NCBI GenBank assembly: GCA_035625725.1
Contig: DASPPB010000034.1
Span: 75,210 to 139,209 of the forward strand
DNA length: 64,000 nucleotides
Direction of reading: 5' to 3'
DNA from: GJ-E10 sp035625725
Lineage (GTDB): Bacteria; Pseudomonadota; Gammaproteobacteria; Burkholderiales; Burkholderiaceae_F
In this document: positions 17,414 through 26,823 of the stretch, in pieces
Layout of the letters: every line of letters starts with the position of its first letter
How positions within the stretch are numbered: the first letter of the stretch is position 1
Made by a program: the position numbers and the translations under genes
Notes under the pieces: generated by a model
Told to the model about the DNA's origin: nothing
The model's input: only the letters and a program-made list of their open reading frames with translations
Databases searched by the model: none

Positions 17414-19549
17414 TCACTTTCGGCGCGCAACCAACACGCCTTTGACCTCGCCCAACTGCGCCAAGCACCGTCGCAGCGCCAGACTGTCGGGCACGGCAAC
17501 GGTGAAGTGCATCTGCGCTTGCTCGCGTTGGGTGACCGTGTGGACTCCCAGGACATTGAATTTTTCGCGCGCAAATACCTCTGTTACGTCCCGTAGCAGT
17601 CCCTGTCGGTCGTTGGCCAAAACGACCAGTTCCACCGGATAGGCCGCTTCGGCGGCCGCCGCACCCGCGTCCCACTGCACCTCGATCAGGCGCTCCGGCT
17701 GGCGTGACAGAAGGGTGCGCGCGTTGGCGCAACTAGCACGGTGAACCGAAATTCCACGGCCGCGCGTAATGAAGCCAACAATGGCGTCCGGTGGAATGGG
17801 CCGACAGCAACGTGCCAGACTCGTGAGTAGCGAATCGACCCCGACGACCAGGACCGCTCCGCGGCCCGCGGCGGGCGGTCTGGGGCGCTCCAGCGGCGCA
17901 AACGGCTCTTCGACCGGAGGAGTCGTACCGGCGAGCGTTTGTTCGATGCTGCGTAAACTAAATTCGTCCTTGGTCGCCGCCACGGACATCTCTTCGACCG
18001 TCGCGTAGCCCAAACGCCGCGCCAAATCCTCAAGACCTACGGCGGTGCGCCCCAGACGCTGCAACTCGCGCAAAATGGTTTCGCGCCCCGCGGCAACCGA
18101 CTGCTCGTGCTCCTGGGCGTGGAACCATTGCCGCACCTTGGCCTTGGATCGTGCACTGGCGAGAAACCCGAGCTCGGGGTTGAGCCAGTCGCGGCTGGGT
18201 CCGCCGCTGCGGGCGCTAATGATCTCGACGGTCTGGCCGGTCCGAAGCGCGGTATTCAGAGACACCAGCGCACCATCGACCCGCGCCCCGCGGCAGCGAT
18301 GCCCCAATTCGGTGTGCACGTGATAGGCAAAATCAATTGCGGTCGCGCCTTGCGGCAACTCGACGACACGCCCCTGCGGCGTCAAAGCGTAGACGCGGTC
18401 GATGCCCTGCGGGCCACGCACGGGTTCGACGTCGCGTTGCCAGTCGAGTAGTCGGCGCAACCAGGCAACTTTCTCCGTCTCACTTCGATCCTGTGCGCCA
18501 CCTTCCTTGTAGCGCCAATGCGCCGCCACACCCAACTCGGCCTGTTCATGCATGCGCCGAGTCCGAATCTGGATCTCCACCGGTTTGCCGTCGTCATCCT
18601 CCACCACCGTGTGCAGCGACTGGTATCCGTTGGCCTTGGGCTTGACGATGTAGTCGTCGAACTCGCTTTCAATGGGATGCCAGCGTTCGTGCACCAGCGC
18701 CAGAACCTCGTAGCAATGCTCGACGGAACCAGCGACCACGCGCAGGGCGCTTTGATCGAAGACGCGCTCAAACGCAAGATCCTTGGCGCTCATCTTGCTG
18801 GCAATGCTGGCGATGTGCTTGGGCCGGCCGGTCACGTTCGCCGCGATCCCCGCGCCTTGGAGCATCGCTTGCAGCGTCTTGGCGACGGTCGCGATACGTT
18901 GTTCGCGCTGTTCGCGCTTTTCCTCGAGCAAGCGCGCGATGCGCTGATAGACCTGCGGCTCCAAGAATCGAAGCGACAAGTCCTCGAGCTCCCATTTGAA
19001 CTGCCAGATTCCCAGTCGGTTGGCCAATGGTGCGTATAGCGCGCGCGTCTCCCGCGCATACGCCGGGGCCGCGCTCGGACGGTGGGAAGCAAGGTAGCGC
19101 ATGGTCTGCAAGCGCGATGCCAGGCGCAGAAGTACAACGCGCATGTCGTTAACCATGGCCAGGAGCATGCGCCGCAACAGCTCTTCCTGGCCTTCCGGCA
19201 CCGCGGTCGCACCCTGCGACTGCGCACCCATGCGATTGCGGACGGCGTCCGAGAGGTGGCGCAGCTGGCGAAGATCGCCAACGAGCTGCGCCACATCGGG
19301 GCCGAAATTGTTTCGCAGCCAGCGGTCGGCATCGCGCACGACTTCGTGCACGGCAAACAGGTACGCGGCCGTGAGCAAGTCGGGATCCGGCCGGACTGCG
19401 CGCACGATTTCCACCATGGCCTGCGCGTGCGCGCTAAGCGCTTCCCCCGTTTCTAGTGTACGTTCGACATACAGCGGAAAAACGAGGGCGCGCGCGGCCT
19501 CCGGATCTACGGCGGAGGCTGTGGAGGATTGCTCTAAAGGGGTGCTCAC
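17414..19549 (-). CDS. relA: (p)ppGpp synthetase, RelA type
   Basis: A 711-residue long RSH protein. The N-terminal HD region is degenerate (AYLFAVHEVVRDADRWLRNN replaces the HD metal site), as in monofunctional RelA. The synthetase domain (about residues 235-350) has GRPKHIASIASKMSAKDL, FERVFDQSALRVV and PKANGYQSLHTVV, close to RelA rather than SpoT. TGS (about 395-455), a zinc-finger-like region with the HRASCANA motif, and a C-terminal ACT domain follow. It should make ppGpp on stalled ribosomes during amino-acid starvation. It is convergent with olsB and divergent from the peptidase gene at 19713. Confidence 0.94.
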   Translation of the reverse strand: MSTPLEQSSTASAVDPEAARALVFPLYVERTLETGEALSAHAQAMVEIVRAVRPDPDLLTAAYLFAVHEVVRDADRWLRNNFGPDVAQLVGDLRQLRHLSDAVRNRMGAQSQGATAVPEGQEELLRRMLLAMVNDMRVVLLRLASRLQTMRYLASHRPSAAPAYARETRALYAPLANRLGIWQFKWELEDLSLRFLEPQVYQRIARLLEEKREQREQRIATVAKTLQAMLQGAGIAANVTGRPKHIASIASKMSAKDLAFERVFDQSALRVVAGSVEHCYEVLALVHERWHPIESEFDDYIVKPKANGYQSLHTVVEDDDGKPVEIQIRTRRMHEQAELGVAAHWRYKEGGAQDRSETEKVAWLRRLLDWQRDVEPVRGPQGIDRVYALTPQGRVVELPQGATAIDFAYHVHTELGHRCRGARVDGALVSLNTALRTGQTVEIISARSGGPSRDWLNPELGFLASARSKAKVRQWFHAQEHEQSVAAGRETILRELQRLGRTAVGLEDLARRLGYATVEEMSVAATKDEFSLRSIEQTLAGTTPPVEEPFAPLERPRPPAAGRGAVLVVGVDSLLTSLARCCRPIPPDAIVGFITRGRGISVHRASCANARTLLSRQPERLIEVQWDAGAAAAEAAYPVELVVLANDRQGLLRDVTEVFAREKFNVLGVHTVTQREQAQMHFTVAVPDSLALRRCLAQLGEVKGVLVARRK

Positions 19550-19712
19550 GACTTACTCGCACGCGACCGCTGGCCGCGCTCGCCCGTTGGACTGACCGGC
19601 CCGCAAGACGGTTCCCTCAACGCAAAAGGCCAAGCGAAACGCGCAGCGCCGGCGTCGAGTATGTGTTGCGTGCGGACTCTGCGGCCAACACCAGATCCGG
19701 CAAAATTGCACG

Positions 19713-20552
19713 ATGTTGCCCATCTTCGGTCGCCACTTCTTTCGTCGCCCTGCTCGCATTTCCGAGGCGCTATGGACTGCGGAGCTTCGTTCCTTTGCCG
19801 TGCTGCAACAGTTCGATGCGCCGACGTTACAGCACCTGCGCGCAATGTGCGAGCAGTTTCTGGCAAGCAAGTCCATGGTTGGCGTCCGGGGCCTCGAGCT
19901 AACCGCGCAGATGGAACTGCATATAGCTTCCCAGGCGTGCCTGCCCATTTTGCATCTGGGACTTAGCTGGTACCGCGGTTGGAGCGGAATTGTCGTCTAC
20001 CCGTCCTCGTTTCGGGTGCGACGCAAGATCCAAGAAGAAAGCGGCGTGGTCCACGAATTTGACGCCGGCTTAAGCGGAGAGGCGTGGAAAGGTGGACCGG
20101 TGGTTTTGTCCTGGGAGGACGTACAAACTCAAGACGGCGTGGCGCAACATCAAAGCGAAGGTCCGGCCCACAATGTCGTCATCCACGAATTCGTCCACCA
20201 GCTCGACTTGCTCAACGGAGAAGCCGACGGGGTGCCGCCGTTTGACCGACGCCTGCACCGCGGATTGAACCCCCGCACCTGGTTGGCGGTCCTAGAGGAT
20301 GCCTTCGAACGCTTTTGCGCGGAGGTCGACATGAGCGAGCGGGAGATTCCGGCCGGGGTGGATCCCGATTCGGCGCAGGCCGATCCCTATTGCGCGCACT
20401 TGCCGCTCGATGCCTACGCGGCGAGCGACGCCGCGGAGTTTTTTGCGGTCTCCAGCGAGGCGTACTTTCTTCGTCCGGGCGACGTAAGCGCCGCCTTCCC
20501 GCAGTGGTACGAACTGCTGCACCGGTTTTATTCTGGGTCCGACGCGCCGTAG
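19713..20552 (+). CDS. mtfA: M90-family zinc peptidase, MtfA-like
   Basis: A 279-residue protein of the MtfA (Mlc titration factor A) family. The zinc motif HEFVHQLD is at residues 158-165, and the region AAEFFAVSSEAYF near 245 supplies the third Glu ligand typical of the family. The N-terminal half contains MVGVRGLELTAQMELHIASQ as in MtfA. In Escherichia coli MtfA binds and inactivates the repressor Mlc and has aminopeptidase activity; whether an Mlc partner exists here is unknown. It lies 163 bases from the divergent relA gene. Confidence 0.88.
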   Translation: MLPIFGRHFFRRPARISEALWTAELRSFAVLQQFDAPTLQHLRAMCEQFLASKSMVGVRGLELTAQMELHIASQACLPILHLGLSWYRGWSGIVVYPSSFRVRRKIQEESGVVHEFDAGLSGEAWKGGPVVLSWEDVQTQDGVAQHQSEGPAHNVVIHEFVHQLDLLNGEADGVPPFDRRLHRGLNPRTWLAVLEDAFERFCAEVDMSEREIPAGVDPDSAQADPYCAHLPLDAYAASDAAEFFAVSSEAYFLRPGDVSAAFPQWYELLHRFYSGSDAP

Positions 20553-20647
20553 GGTTTCTTGACAAGGCAATAGCCCGCAAACCATCATCGCAGGGCCGCC
20601 CGATGGAAATCTGAAGCTGCGTTCGGGCCACTGCGCCGGGAGATCAA

Positions 20648-21598
20648 ATGCTGCACCCACAGACGCAAGCCTTGCTGGAGCTATTCGAGCAAAAGCAGGT
20701 GCCACCCGTCTATACGCTGTCACCGAGCGACGCTCGTATTTCTTATCGCGAGCGTCGCGTTTTCACACAACCCGATCCCGCACCGGTCGCCCAAGTACAA
20801 GACCTGCACGCGTCCGGACCGGCGGGACCGATTCCGATGCGACTGTACCGACCTGCGGAAACCGGATCCTCCGCCCTTGCGCCGCTGCCCGTACTCATCT
20901 ATTTTCACGGCGGCGGTTGGGTGATCGGCGATCTCGATACCCACGACACGTTGTGTCGTGAGCTAGCCAACGGTGCCCGATGCGCGGTCGTATCGGTGGA
21001 CTACCGGTTGGCGCCCGAGCACCGCTTCCCCGCCGCGGTTGACGATTGCGTCGCGGCAACGCGATGGTTGCAGCGTAATGCTGTGGCCTTAGGGCTCGAC
21101 CCCGGCCGAATCGCCGTGGGTGGCGACAGTGCGGGGGGGAATTTGGCCGCTGTCGTGTCGATCATTTTGCGCGATGCCGGCGAGAGCGCTCCGGCGTATC
21201 AGCTCCTGATCTACCCCGCCACGGACATGCGCCGCAGTGCGCCATCGCACACCACCTTTGCGAGCGGCTATCTGCTCACTCGGGAATCGGTTACTTACTA
21301 TCACGACCACTACATCGAAGATTCGGCCGACGACCTCGACTGGCGTGCCTCACCGCTATTGCATCCCGATCTGGGGGGATTGCCCCCCGCGCTTGTGGTT
21401 ACTGCGGGCTTTGACCCGCTGCGTGACGAGGGGTTGCACTACGCGCAGCGCCTGAGCCAGGCCGGCAACCGCGCAACGAGCGTCTGCTTCGAGCGTCAAA
21501 TCCACGGCTTCATCACAATGGGACGACTCATCGACGAGGCCAATGCGGCCGTCAGCCTGTGCGCTGCGGAGTTGTGCCGGGCACTGGCCTCTTCGTAG
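20648..21598 (+). CDS. Alpha/beta hydrolase, hormone-sensitive-lipase family (esterase)
   Basis: A 316-residue HSL-family esterase. The oxyanion motif HGGGW is at residues 87-91, YRLAPEHRFPA near 119, and the nucleophile motif GDSAGGN with Ser161. The acid is in GFDPLRDEG and the His in RQIHGFITMG. It is in the same family as the gene at 4712-5743, but the two differ throughout and are not a recent duplication. It is convergent with the next hydrolase. Substrate unknown. Confidence 0.9.
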   Translation: MLHPQTQALLELFEQKQVPPVYTLSPSDARISYRERRVFTQPDPAPVAQVQDLHASGPAGPIPMRLYRPAETGSSALAPLPVLIYFHGGGWVIGDLDTHDTLCRELANGARCAVVSVDYRLAPEHRFPAAVDDCVAATRWLQRNAVALGLDPGRIAVGGDSAGGNLAAVVSIILRDAGESAPAYQLLIYPATDMRRSAPSHTTFASGYLLTRESVTYYHDHYIEDSADDLDWRASPLLHPDLGGLPPALVVTAGFDPLRDEGLHYAQRLSQAGNRATSVCFERQIHGFITMGRLIDEANAAVSLCAAELCRALASS

Positions 21599-21681
21599 CC
21601 GCACTCCGAAACGGTCGAAACGCGGAGCCTAAAGAAGGTTTGCCGGAGATCGGCGCCGTGATTCGGTTGCACCCGTGGTGT

Positions 21682-22548
21682 TCAGGTCGCAAGAAGAAAC
21701 GAGCGCACGATATCGATCTGCGCCGGATCAAAGAGCATCGGCGCATGCCCGACGCCCGGAACACGGACCAGACGTGCACGAGGCCCACGCACCGTCATTT
21801 CCGCGGCCGTATCGGGACTGAGCACGTCCGAGTTCTCGCCTCGCAAAACCAGGGTCGGACAGCGGATCGCGTCATAGAGCCGCCACGCCGCCTGCTCTGC
21901 TGCGTCGATCGTCTCCTCCGTCAATGCGCGAAACGGCGTGCTGATCGCGGGATCGTAGTGCAGAACAAACCCTTCGCCCTCGCTGCGTAAGATCGATTGC
22001 GTGATCTCGTTCCACTCCGAGTCATTGCGCATGCCAAAGCCGGCCCCGATCGTGCGGTTGTACTCCACGGCTTGCTCCAGACTGTCAAAGCGTCGCATCT
22101 GACCTACGTAGGCGGCAATGCGGTCAATCGAAGGCTTTTCGACCCGCGGACCGACGTCGTTGATCACCAGTCGAGAAATCGGCGACTGCGGCAAGCCCGC
22201 CAGTCCGATGCCTATCAGTCCTCCCATTGATGTGCCAAGCCAAGCGACCTGCTCGACATCCAGACGCGCAATCAGAGTGACCATGTCACTTATGTACTGA
22301 GGGATCACATAATGCGCCGGGTCTCGCAGCCAGTCGCTGCGGCCGCGGCCCACTACGTCCGGACAAACGATGCGATACGTGTCGCAAAGCGCGCGGGCCA
22401 CGCGGTCGAAGTCCCGCCCGACGCGCGCTAGTCCGTGCGCGCAAACCAATACCCGCGCGTTGCGGGGATCTCCCCACTGCGCATAGCGCATGGTATGCAT
22501 CCCCGAGGGACTGAGACATTGCACCGCGCCAAAAATCGGTTCCCTCAT
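21682..22548 (-). CDS. Alpha/beta hydrolase fold-1 protein
   Basis: A 288-residue protein with the fold-1 signature: oxyanion region VCAHGLARVGRDFDRVARAL, nucleophile motif GTSMGG (Ser107), acid within RGENSDVL and His in VPGVGHAPMLFDP. The YAQWGDP start is like that of many uncharacterised esterase or lactonase relatives. The start at ATG 22548 has GGGG 7-8 bases upstream; longer readings extend into non-coding text. The specific substrate is unknown. Confidence 0.85.
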   Translation of the reverse strand: MREPIFGAVQCLSPSGMHTMRYAQWGDPRNARVLVCAHGLARVGRDFDRVARALCDTYRIVCPDVVGRGRSDWLRDPAHYVIPQYISDMVTLIARLDVEQVAWLGTSMGGLIGIGLAGLPQSPISRLVINDVGPRVEKPSIDRIAAYVGQMRRFDSLEQAVEYNRTIGAGFGMRNDSEWNEITQSILRSEGEGFVLHYDPAISTPFRALTEETIDAAEQAAWRLYDAIRCPTLVLRGENSDVLSPDTAAEMTVRGPRARLVRVPGVGHAPMLFDPAQIDIVRSFLLAT

Positions 22549-22925
22549 CGCACCCCGCCTTTGATCTTCGTCGCTCCCCTGCACCTGCCGCGATTGCACT
22601 TCCTCTGTGTCACCGAGACACCGAGAAAAGGCGCCGCTCCGGGGGAGCAAACGAACTCACCCGAGCCGGCGCGCCCTCTACCCCCGTTCGGACCGCGCAA
22701 GCAACCAATCGGGGCGCAAAGCGCATCGACCGCCGACGTCTCTCGGAAACCCGAACACGCCGGAGCCGCGGGCAACACCTTACTGCGCGCGCCCACCGCA
22801 CGCCTGACCCGCCTCGCACCACCGCCCGCTCGAGCGCCTGCCGTGCTTGAGCGCACCTGTCTTCGCGCGCGCACGAGCACCCGATTGAGGCCCGATCGTA
22901 CCGCGGCGCGCAGCCATGCGACGGG
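22549..22925. other. Intergenic region, no gene seen
   Basis: About 375 bases between tatD and the hydrolase, both on the minus strand. It contains a short direct repeat (TCGGTGTCTCGGTG on the minus strand near 22609-22625) but no supportable gene, tRNA or strong terminator. Confidence 0.45.
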
Positions 22926-23732
22926 TCAATTCGCAACGCCTCCCAGTCGTGCCAAGCGCGGCAGAGCGCTAATTGCGTTTTTCCCGGTTACCGCAGCCAA
23001 TTCGGCCAACGAAATGCCCCGCAGCGACGCTATCACGGCCGCAACGGGCGCGAGCTCACAGGGTTCATTGCGTGCAACGCTGCCGTTGGAACGCAGCCAT
23101 TGCGGGGGGATGTCGGGTGCATCGGTCTCCAGGACGATCGATCCAGCGGGCAGCTCGGCCACGAAACGTCGGATTCTCCGCGACCCCTCGTAGGTAGCCG
23201 ACCCGCCAAATCCAAGTTGCAAACCAAGATCCAAAAAACCTTGTGCTTGGACGGTCGAACCGTTGAAGGCATGCGCAATGCCACCCGATACTCGCACGCG
23301 GCGCAGGTAGTACAGAAGACGATCCGCCGAGCGGCGCACGTGCAAGATTACGGGCAGATTCAGCTGTCGCGCGATCTCGAGCTGCTCGCGATAAATCGGC
23401 TCCTGATCCTCGGCCGTCGGGGCGCTGGGGCTGAAATCCAGTCCGATCTCGCCGATTGCAACAAAGTGCGGGTCCGCGCATGCGCTTGTCGCCAAGCCTC
23501 GCAGCAATTCCAGATCGCTCGATTTTGTTCGAGCCGAAGCCAGCGGGTGGATACCCAATGCGTACGCATATCCGTAGCGATGTGCGCAGGCCCGTACGCG
23601 CTCGAAGCCAGTCGCATCGACCGCGGGCACTACCATCATGTGGATGCCCGCGGCGGCAGCGCGCGCAACAACCTGGTCGCGGTCTGCGTCGAACTCCTGC
23701 GCATCGAGATGGCAGTGTGTATCGATCCACAT
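22926..23732 (-). CDS. tatD: TatD-family metal-dependent hydrolase (DNase)
   Basis: A 268-residue TIM-barrel metallohydrolase. Metal ligands are visible in DTHCHLD (His6, His8), GEIGLDF (Glu near 94), the His of LPVILHVRR and IAHAFNG, and Asp in VLETDAPDIPP. TatD proteins are 3'-5' DNA/RNA exonucleases involved in quality control. It starts 65 bases after the hemerythrin gene on the same strand and could be read through from the lig-liv operon, but probably has its own promoter. Confidence 0.9.
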   Translation of the reverse strand: MWIDTHCHLDAQEFDADRDQVVARAAAAGIHMMVVPAVDATGFERVRACAHRYGYAYALGIHPLASARTKSSDLELLRGLATSACADPHFVAIGEIGLDFSPSAPTAEDQEPIYREQLEIARQLNLPVILHVRRSADRLLYYLRRVRVSGGIAHAFNGSTVQAQGFLDLGLQLGFGGSATYEGSRRIRRFVAELPAGSIVLETDAPDIPPQWLRSNGSVARNEPCELAPVAAVIASLRGISLAELAAVTGKNAISALPRLARLGGVAN

Positions 23733-23797
23733 AAATGCAGTCTATCGCGCGTGTCGGACCGCAGGCTCGGTGCGAGGAGGGCGTCCCAGGACGCGGT

Positions 23798-24373
23798 TCA
23801 CTGCGCGGGCCCCACCCCATATGGCGGCGGCACCATATTCACGATACGAGAGAACAATGTTTGGTACTCCCCCGTGGGTCCCGACCACGGTTCGCGGTTT
23901 GCCTCGAACGCCGCGTCGATGGTCGCCCAGTCCTCGGCGGTGAGAATCCGCCGTGCCTGGGGTAAGAGTTCCGTCTCCTCTGCGCGCAAATGCTCCCAAG
24001 TAAATTCCCGATAGCGTCGCACTTGCTCATCGAAGGCAGCAAAGGCTGGCTCCCCAAGCGCAAGGAAATGAATCAGCGCGCTTTGCAGCTCGCAAATGAG
24101 CATCGCACCGTCGCGATGCTGTGCCTGCAGGCGGTCCAACAGCGGGATGAGGTCGGCGGCATTTCGCTGCCGCAGGCAGGCAAACAGATAGTTGTCCTCC
24201 TTCGGGTGATGCAGTTTTTCCGGCACCTGGGTGATGTAATCGATGAGCGCGGCCAGCAAGGGGAAATCGGGCGCCCGCCCTTCGGTACGAATCTCGTCCA
24301 TAACTACGCGCAGGGCCTGAAGGACAGCGGCCAGAGCACGGTGTTCATTGTGGATAATGTCGATCGCCTTCAT
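23798..24373 (-). CDS. Hemerythrin-domain protein
   Basis: A 191-residue all-helical protein with a hemerythrin HHE-type domain. Diiron ligands are suggested by HNEHRALAAVL (His8, His11), HHPKEDNYLF, QHRDGAML and WEHLRAEETELLPQAR. Such proteins bind O2, iron or NO. The start at ATG 24373 follows livF by 13 bases, so it is the last gene of the lig-liv operon. That position suggests a link to the Fe(II)-dependent ring-cleaving dioxygenases, for example oxygen or iron handling, but this is inference only. Confidence 0.82.
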   Translation of the reverse strand: MKAIDIIHNEHRALAAVLQALRVVMDEIRTEGRAPDFPLLAALIDYITQVPEKLHHPKEDNYLFACLRQRNAADLIPLLDRLQAQHRDGAMLICELQSALIHFLALGEPAFAAFDEQVRRYREFTWEHLRAEETELLPQARRILTAEDWATIDAAFEANREPWSGPTGEYQTLFSRIVNMVPPPYGVGPAQ

Positions 24374-24386
24374 GATCCGTCCCTGT

Positions 24387-25094
24387 CTAGTGCGAAGCGA
24401 CGCCCAGCCAGCTCTCCAAGAGCGCGCCGTCTTGCCGCAGCATTTCACTTGGCCCAAGGTAGACGCCGCGGCCCCGCTCGAGGACGAGGGCCTGACGGGT
24501 GATCGGAAGAATCTGGCGAGCGTGCTGCTCGACCAGGATCACGGCCATGCCGGCGTCCGAGATAAGGCGTTCCACCACTCCGAGTAACTCCTGCACAATC
24601 AAGGGCGCCAGTCCTTCCAGCGGCTCATCGAGCAAGAGCACGCGCGGATTGAGCATGAGCGCGCGTGCTATGGCAAGCATTTGCTGCTCGCCACCTGAGA
24701 GTTGGTTTCCCATGTGGTTGCAGCGCTCCTGCAGGCGAGGAAACAAATGATAGACGCGCGCCAGGTTCCAGTGTCCGGGGCGCGCGACAACGCTCAGATT
24801 CTCCTGCACCGTGAGCGAAGCGAAGATATCGCGCTCCTGGGGCACCCAACCCAGTCCCAGCAGCGCACGGCGATGTGGCGCAATGGCCACCAGGTCCTTC
24901 GTGCCATACATCATCCGGCCGCCCTGCCAGCGCGCTGCCCCCATCAGAGTTGCGAGCAGAGTCGTCTTGCCCATGCCATTGCGTCCGAGCAGCGCCAGGC
25001 TGTCGCCCTCATTGAGCTCAAAGCACACGTCTTCGAGCACCCTCGCGTCTCCGTAACCCGCGCACAGCTTCTCCACTCGCAAAAGTTCACTCAC
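24387..25094 (-). CDS. livF: Branched-chain-amino-acid-type ABC transporter, ATPase LivF
   Basis: A 235-residue ATPase. Walker A is GRNGMGKTT, the Q-loop region WVPQERDIF, the signature LSGGEQQMLAIARALM and Walker B VLLLDEPLEGLAP. GTG 25094 has GAGG 6-7 bases upstream and overlaps the end of livG by 8 bases; GTG 25106 is an alternative. It works with LivG on the LivHM channel. Given its position after ligAB, the importer is more likely to take up an aromatic acid than leucine. Confidence 0.9.
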   Translation of the reverse strand: MSELLRVEKLCAGYGDARVLEDVCFELNEGDSLALLGRNGMGKTTLLATLMGAARWQGGRMMYGTKDLVAIAPHRRALLGLGWVPQERDIFASLTVQENLSVVARPGHWNLARVYHLFPRLQERCNHMGNQLSGGEQQMLAIARALMLNPRVLLLDEPLEGLAPLIVQELLGVVERLISDAGMAVILVEQHARQILPITRQALVLERGRGVYLGPSEMLRQDGALLESWLGVASH

Positions 25095-25839
25095 TGATCG
25101 CCTCACCCAGATAGACCTCCTTGACTTTCGGGTCGCGCGCGATAACTTGCGGGATGTCTTCCCGTAGCACTACGCCATTGACCAGTACAGAGATCCGTTC
25201 GGCAAAACGAAACACCAAATCCATGTCGTGCTCGATGAGCAAAATTGTTACCTCACGTGGCAGGCGTGCAATGGTTTCAAACAGCTCGCGGCTCTCGGAG
25301 GTCGGAACGCCAGCGGCCGGTTCATCGAGCAATAGCACGCGCGGCCGCACTGCCAACGCCAGGGCAATCTCTAAAAGGCGCTGCTTGCCGTAGGCGACAC
25401 TGCGCGTGCGCTCGTGAGCCACGTCCCGCAGGTGCAGCTGCTCGAGGAGCTTGGTCGTTTCTTCGACCGCTTCGCCGAATTCACTACAGGCCCGCCAGAC
25501 CTGCCCCCCCAGGCCCCGGCGTTCGTTGACCGCCATCAAAACCGACTCGAAAACGCTCAGCTCCGCAAACAGTCGGTTGATCTGAAAAGTGCGTACCAAA
25601 CCGAGCTGAACCCGACGATGCTGCCGCAAACGGGTAACGACCTGCCCGTTGAGCAACACTTCCCCGGCGGTCGGCTCCAAAAACCCGGTAAGCAGGTTGA
25701 TCAGCGTTGTCTTGCCGGCACCATTGGGCCCGATCAGCGCATGACGGGCGCCCGCTTGAATGCAAAGGTCAACGCCATTGGTAGCGACGAAGCTGCCGAA
25801 TTTCTTCACCAAACCACGGGTCTCGAGGACAGGGCCCAT
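25087..25839 (-). CDS. livG: Branched-chain-amino-acid-type ABC transporter, ATPase LivG
   Basis: A 250-residue ATPase with Walker A GPNGAGKTTLINLLTG, signature region VAYGKQRLLEIALALA (the usual LSGG is replaced by AYGK, as is common in LivG), and Walker B VLLLDEPAAGVP. The C-terminal ISVLVNGVVLREDIPQVIAR is typical of the family. Its ATG overlaps the livM stop by one base (TGATG), implying coupled translation. Confidence 0.9.
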   Translation of the reverse strand: MGPVLETRGLVKKFGSFVATNGVDLCIQAGARHALIGPNGAGKTTLINLLTGFLEPTAGEVLLNGQVVTRLRQHRRVQLGLVRTFQINRLFAELSVFESVLMAVNERRGLGGQVWRACSEFGEAVEETTKLLEQLHLRDVAHERTRSVAYGKQRLLEIALALAVRPRVLLLDEPAAGVPTSESRELFETIARLPREVTILLIEHDMDLVFRFAERISVLVNGVVLREDIPQVIARDPKVKEVYLGEAISE

Positions 25840-26822
25840 CACTCGTTCCGCCGTAGTAATCGCATCAGGCGACGCAGGCCACCCATGATTCCGTCGCGGG
25901 CAAAAAGCACGATTAAGACCAAGAGCAGCCCAAGCCAGAATTGCCAGTATTGCGCATTGAGATTCGAAAGCAGATAGCGCGCCACCATGAACACGCTTGT
26001 TCCGACCAAAGCGCCGTACAGAGTGCCGGAGCCGCCCAATACGAGCATCAACAGTAGTTCCGCCGAGCGAGAAAACCCCAGGGAATCGACAGCGACAAAC
26101 TGTGTCGTTTGAGCGAGCAAAGCGCCTGCAACGCCCGCGTAGAGCGCCCCAATGGTGTAGATCGCGGACAGCCGCCTGTTAACCGGTGTGCCCAGCGCGG
26201 GCATGCGCCCGACATTGAGCCGGATTCCGTGCAAACTGAGCCCGAAGGGACTGTGCACGAGACGCCGCGCGAGCACGAACAGCACGAAAAGCACGGCAAG
26301 GCAATACCAGTAGGCCGTCTTGCCATACAGATCAAAAGCAAAGTAGCCCAGCACGGGATGCACGTCGATTCCCGAAAGGCCATCGACGCCGCCGGTGATG
26401 TCGGTGAGCTTGTTGGCGAGTTCGTAGAGCATCATCGCCACGCCCAGCGTCACCATGAGTCGCGTCAGGTCAGCGCCACGCAGCACCAGAAAACTCGTGA
26501 TGTAGCCCAAAGCAGCGGCGCTGACCGCCGCGACCGCGAGACCCGTGAAAGGCTCGCCGTGCCCATGGCTGGCCAGCAGTCCTGCCGCGTAAGCGCCAAC
26601 CCCAAAAAACGCCACGTGCCCCAGGGACACGATCCCCGCGTAGCCGAGAATCAAATCCAGCGACAGGCAAAACAGCCCGGTAATCGCTATCTGGCTCAAC
26701 AGCACCAGATTGTCCGGAAACACGAAATACGCGATCACCGGCAAAGACCAAAAACCCCACTCGGCCGCTCGCCAACGCGCCGCCCTTCTTAGCGGCTCTC
26801 GTTCTCCGACATCCTTTGGCAT
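25839..26822 (-). CDS. livM: Branched-chain-amino-acid-type ABC transporter, permease LivM
   Basis: A 327-residue permease with about ten hydrophobic helices and the family segments ILGYAGIVSLGHVAFFGVGA and YAGVAGALLAQTTQFV, plus LVLGGSGTLYGALVGTSVF. The chosen ATG 26822 begins just after the livH stop; GTG 26840 is an alternative that would overlap livH. It forms the membrane channel with LivH. Confidence 0.88.
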   Translation of the reverse strand: MPKDVGEREPLRRAARWRAAEWGFWSLPVIAYFVFPDNLVLLSQIAITGLFCLSLDLILGYAGIVSLGHVAFFGVGAYAAGLLASHGHGEPFTGLAVAAVSAAALGYITSFLVLRGADLTRLMVTLGVAMMLYELANKLTDITGGVDGLSGIDVHPVLGYFAFDLYGKTAYWYCLAVLFVLFVLARRLVHSPFGLSLHGIRLNVGRMPALGTPVNRRLSAIYTIGALYAGVAGALLAQTTQFVAVDSLGFSRSAELLLMLVLGGSGTLYGALVGTSVFMVARYLLSNLNAQYWQFWLGLLLVLIVLFARDGIMGGLRRLMRLLRRNE

Positions 26823-26823
26823 C

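Noticed and set aside
22435..23193. Plus-strand open frame across the tatD-hydrolase gap
   Set aside because: It overlaps two real genes on the other strand, is Pro/Arg/Thr-rich low-complexity and has no start signal.
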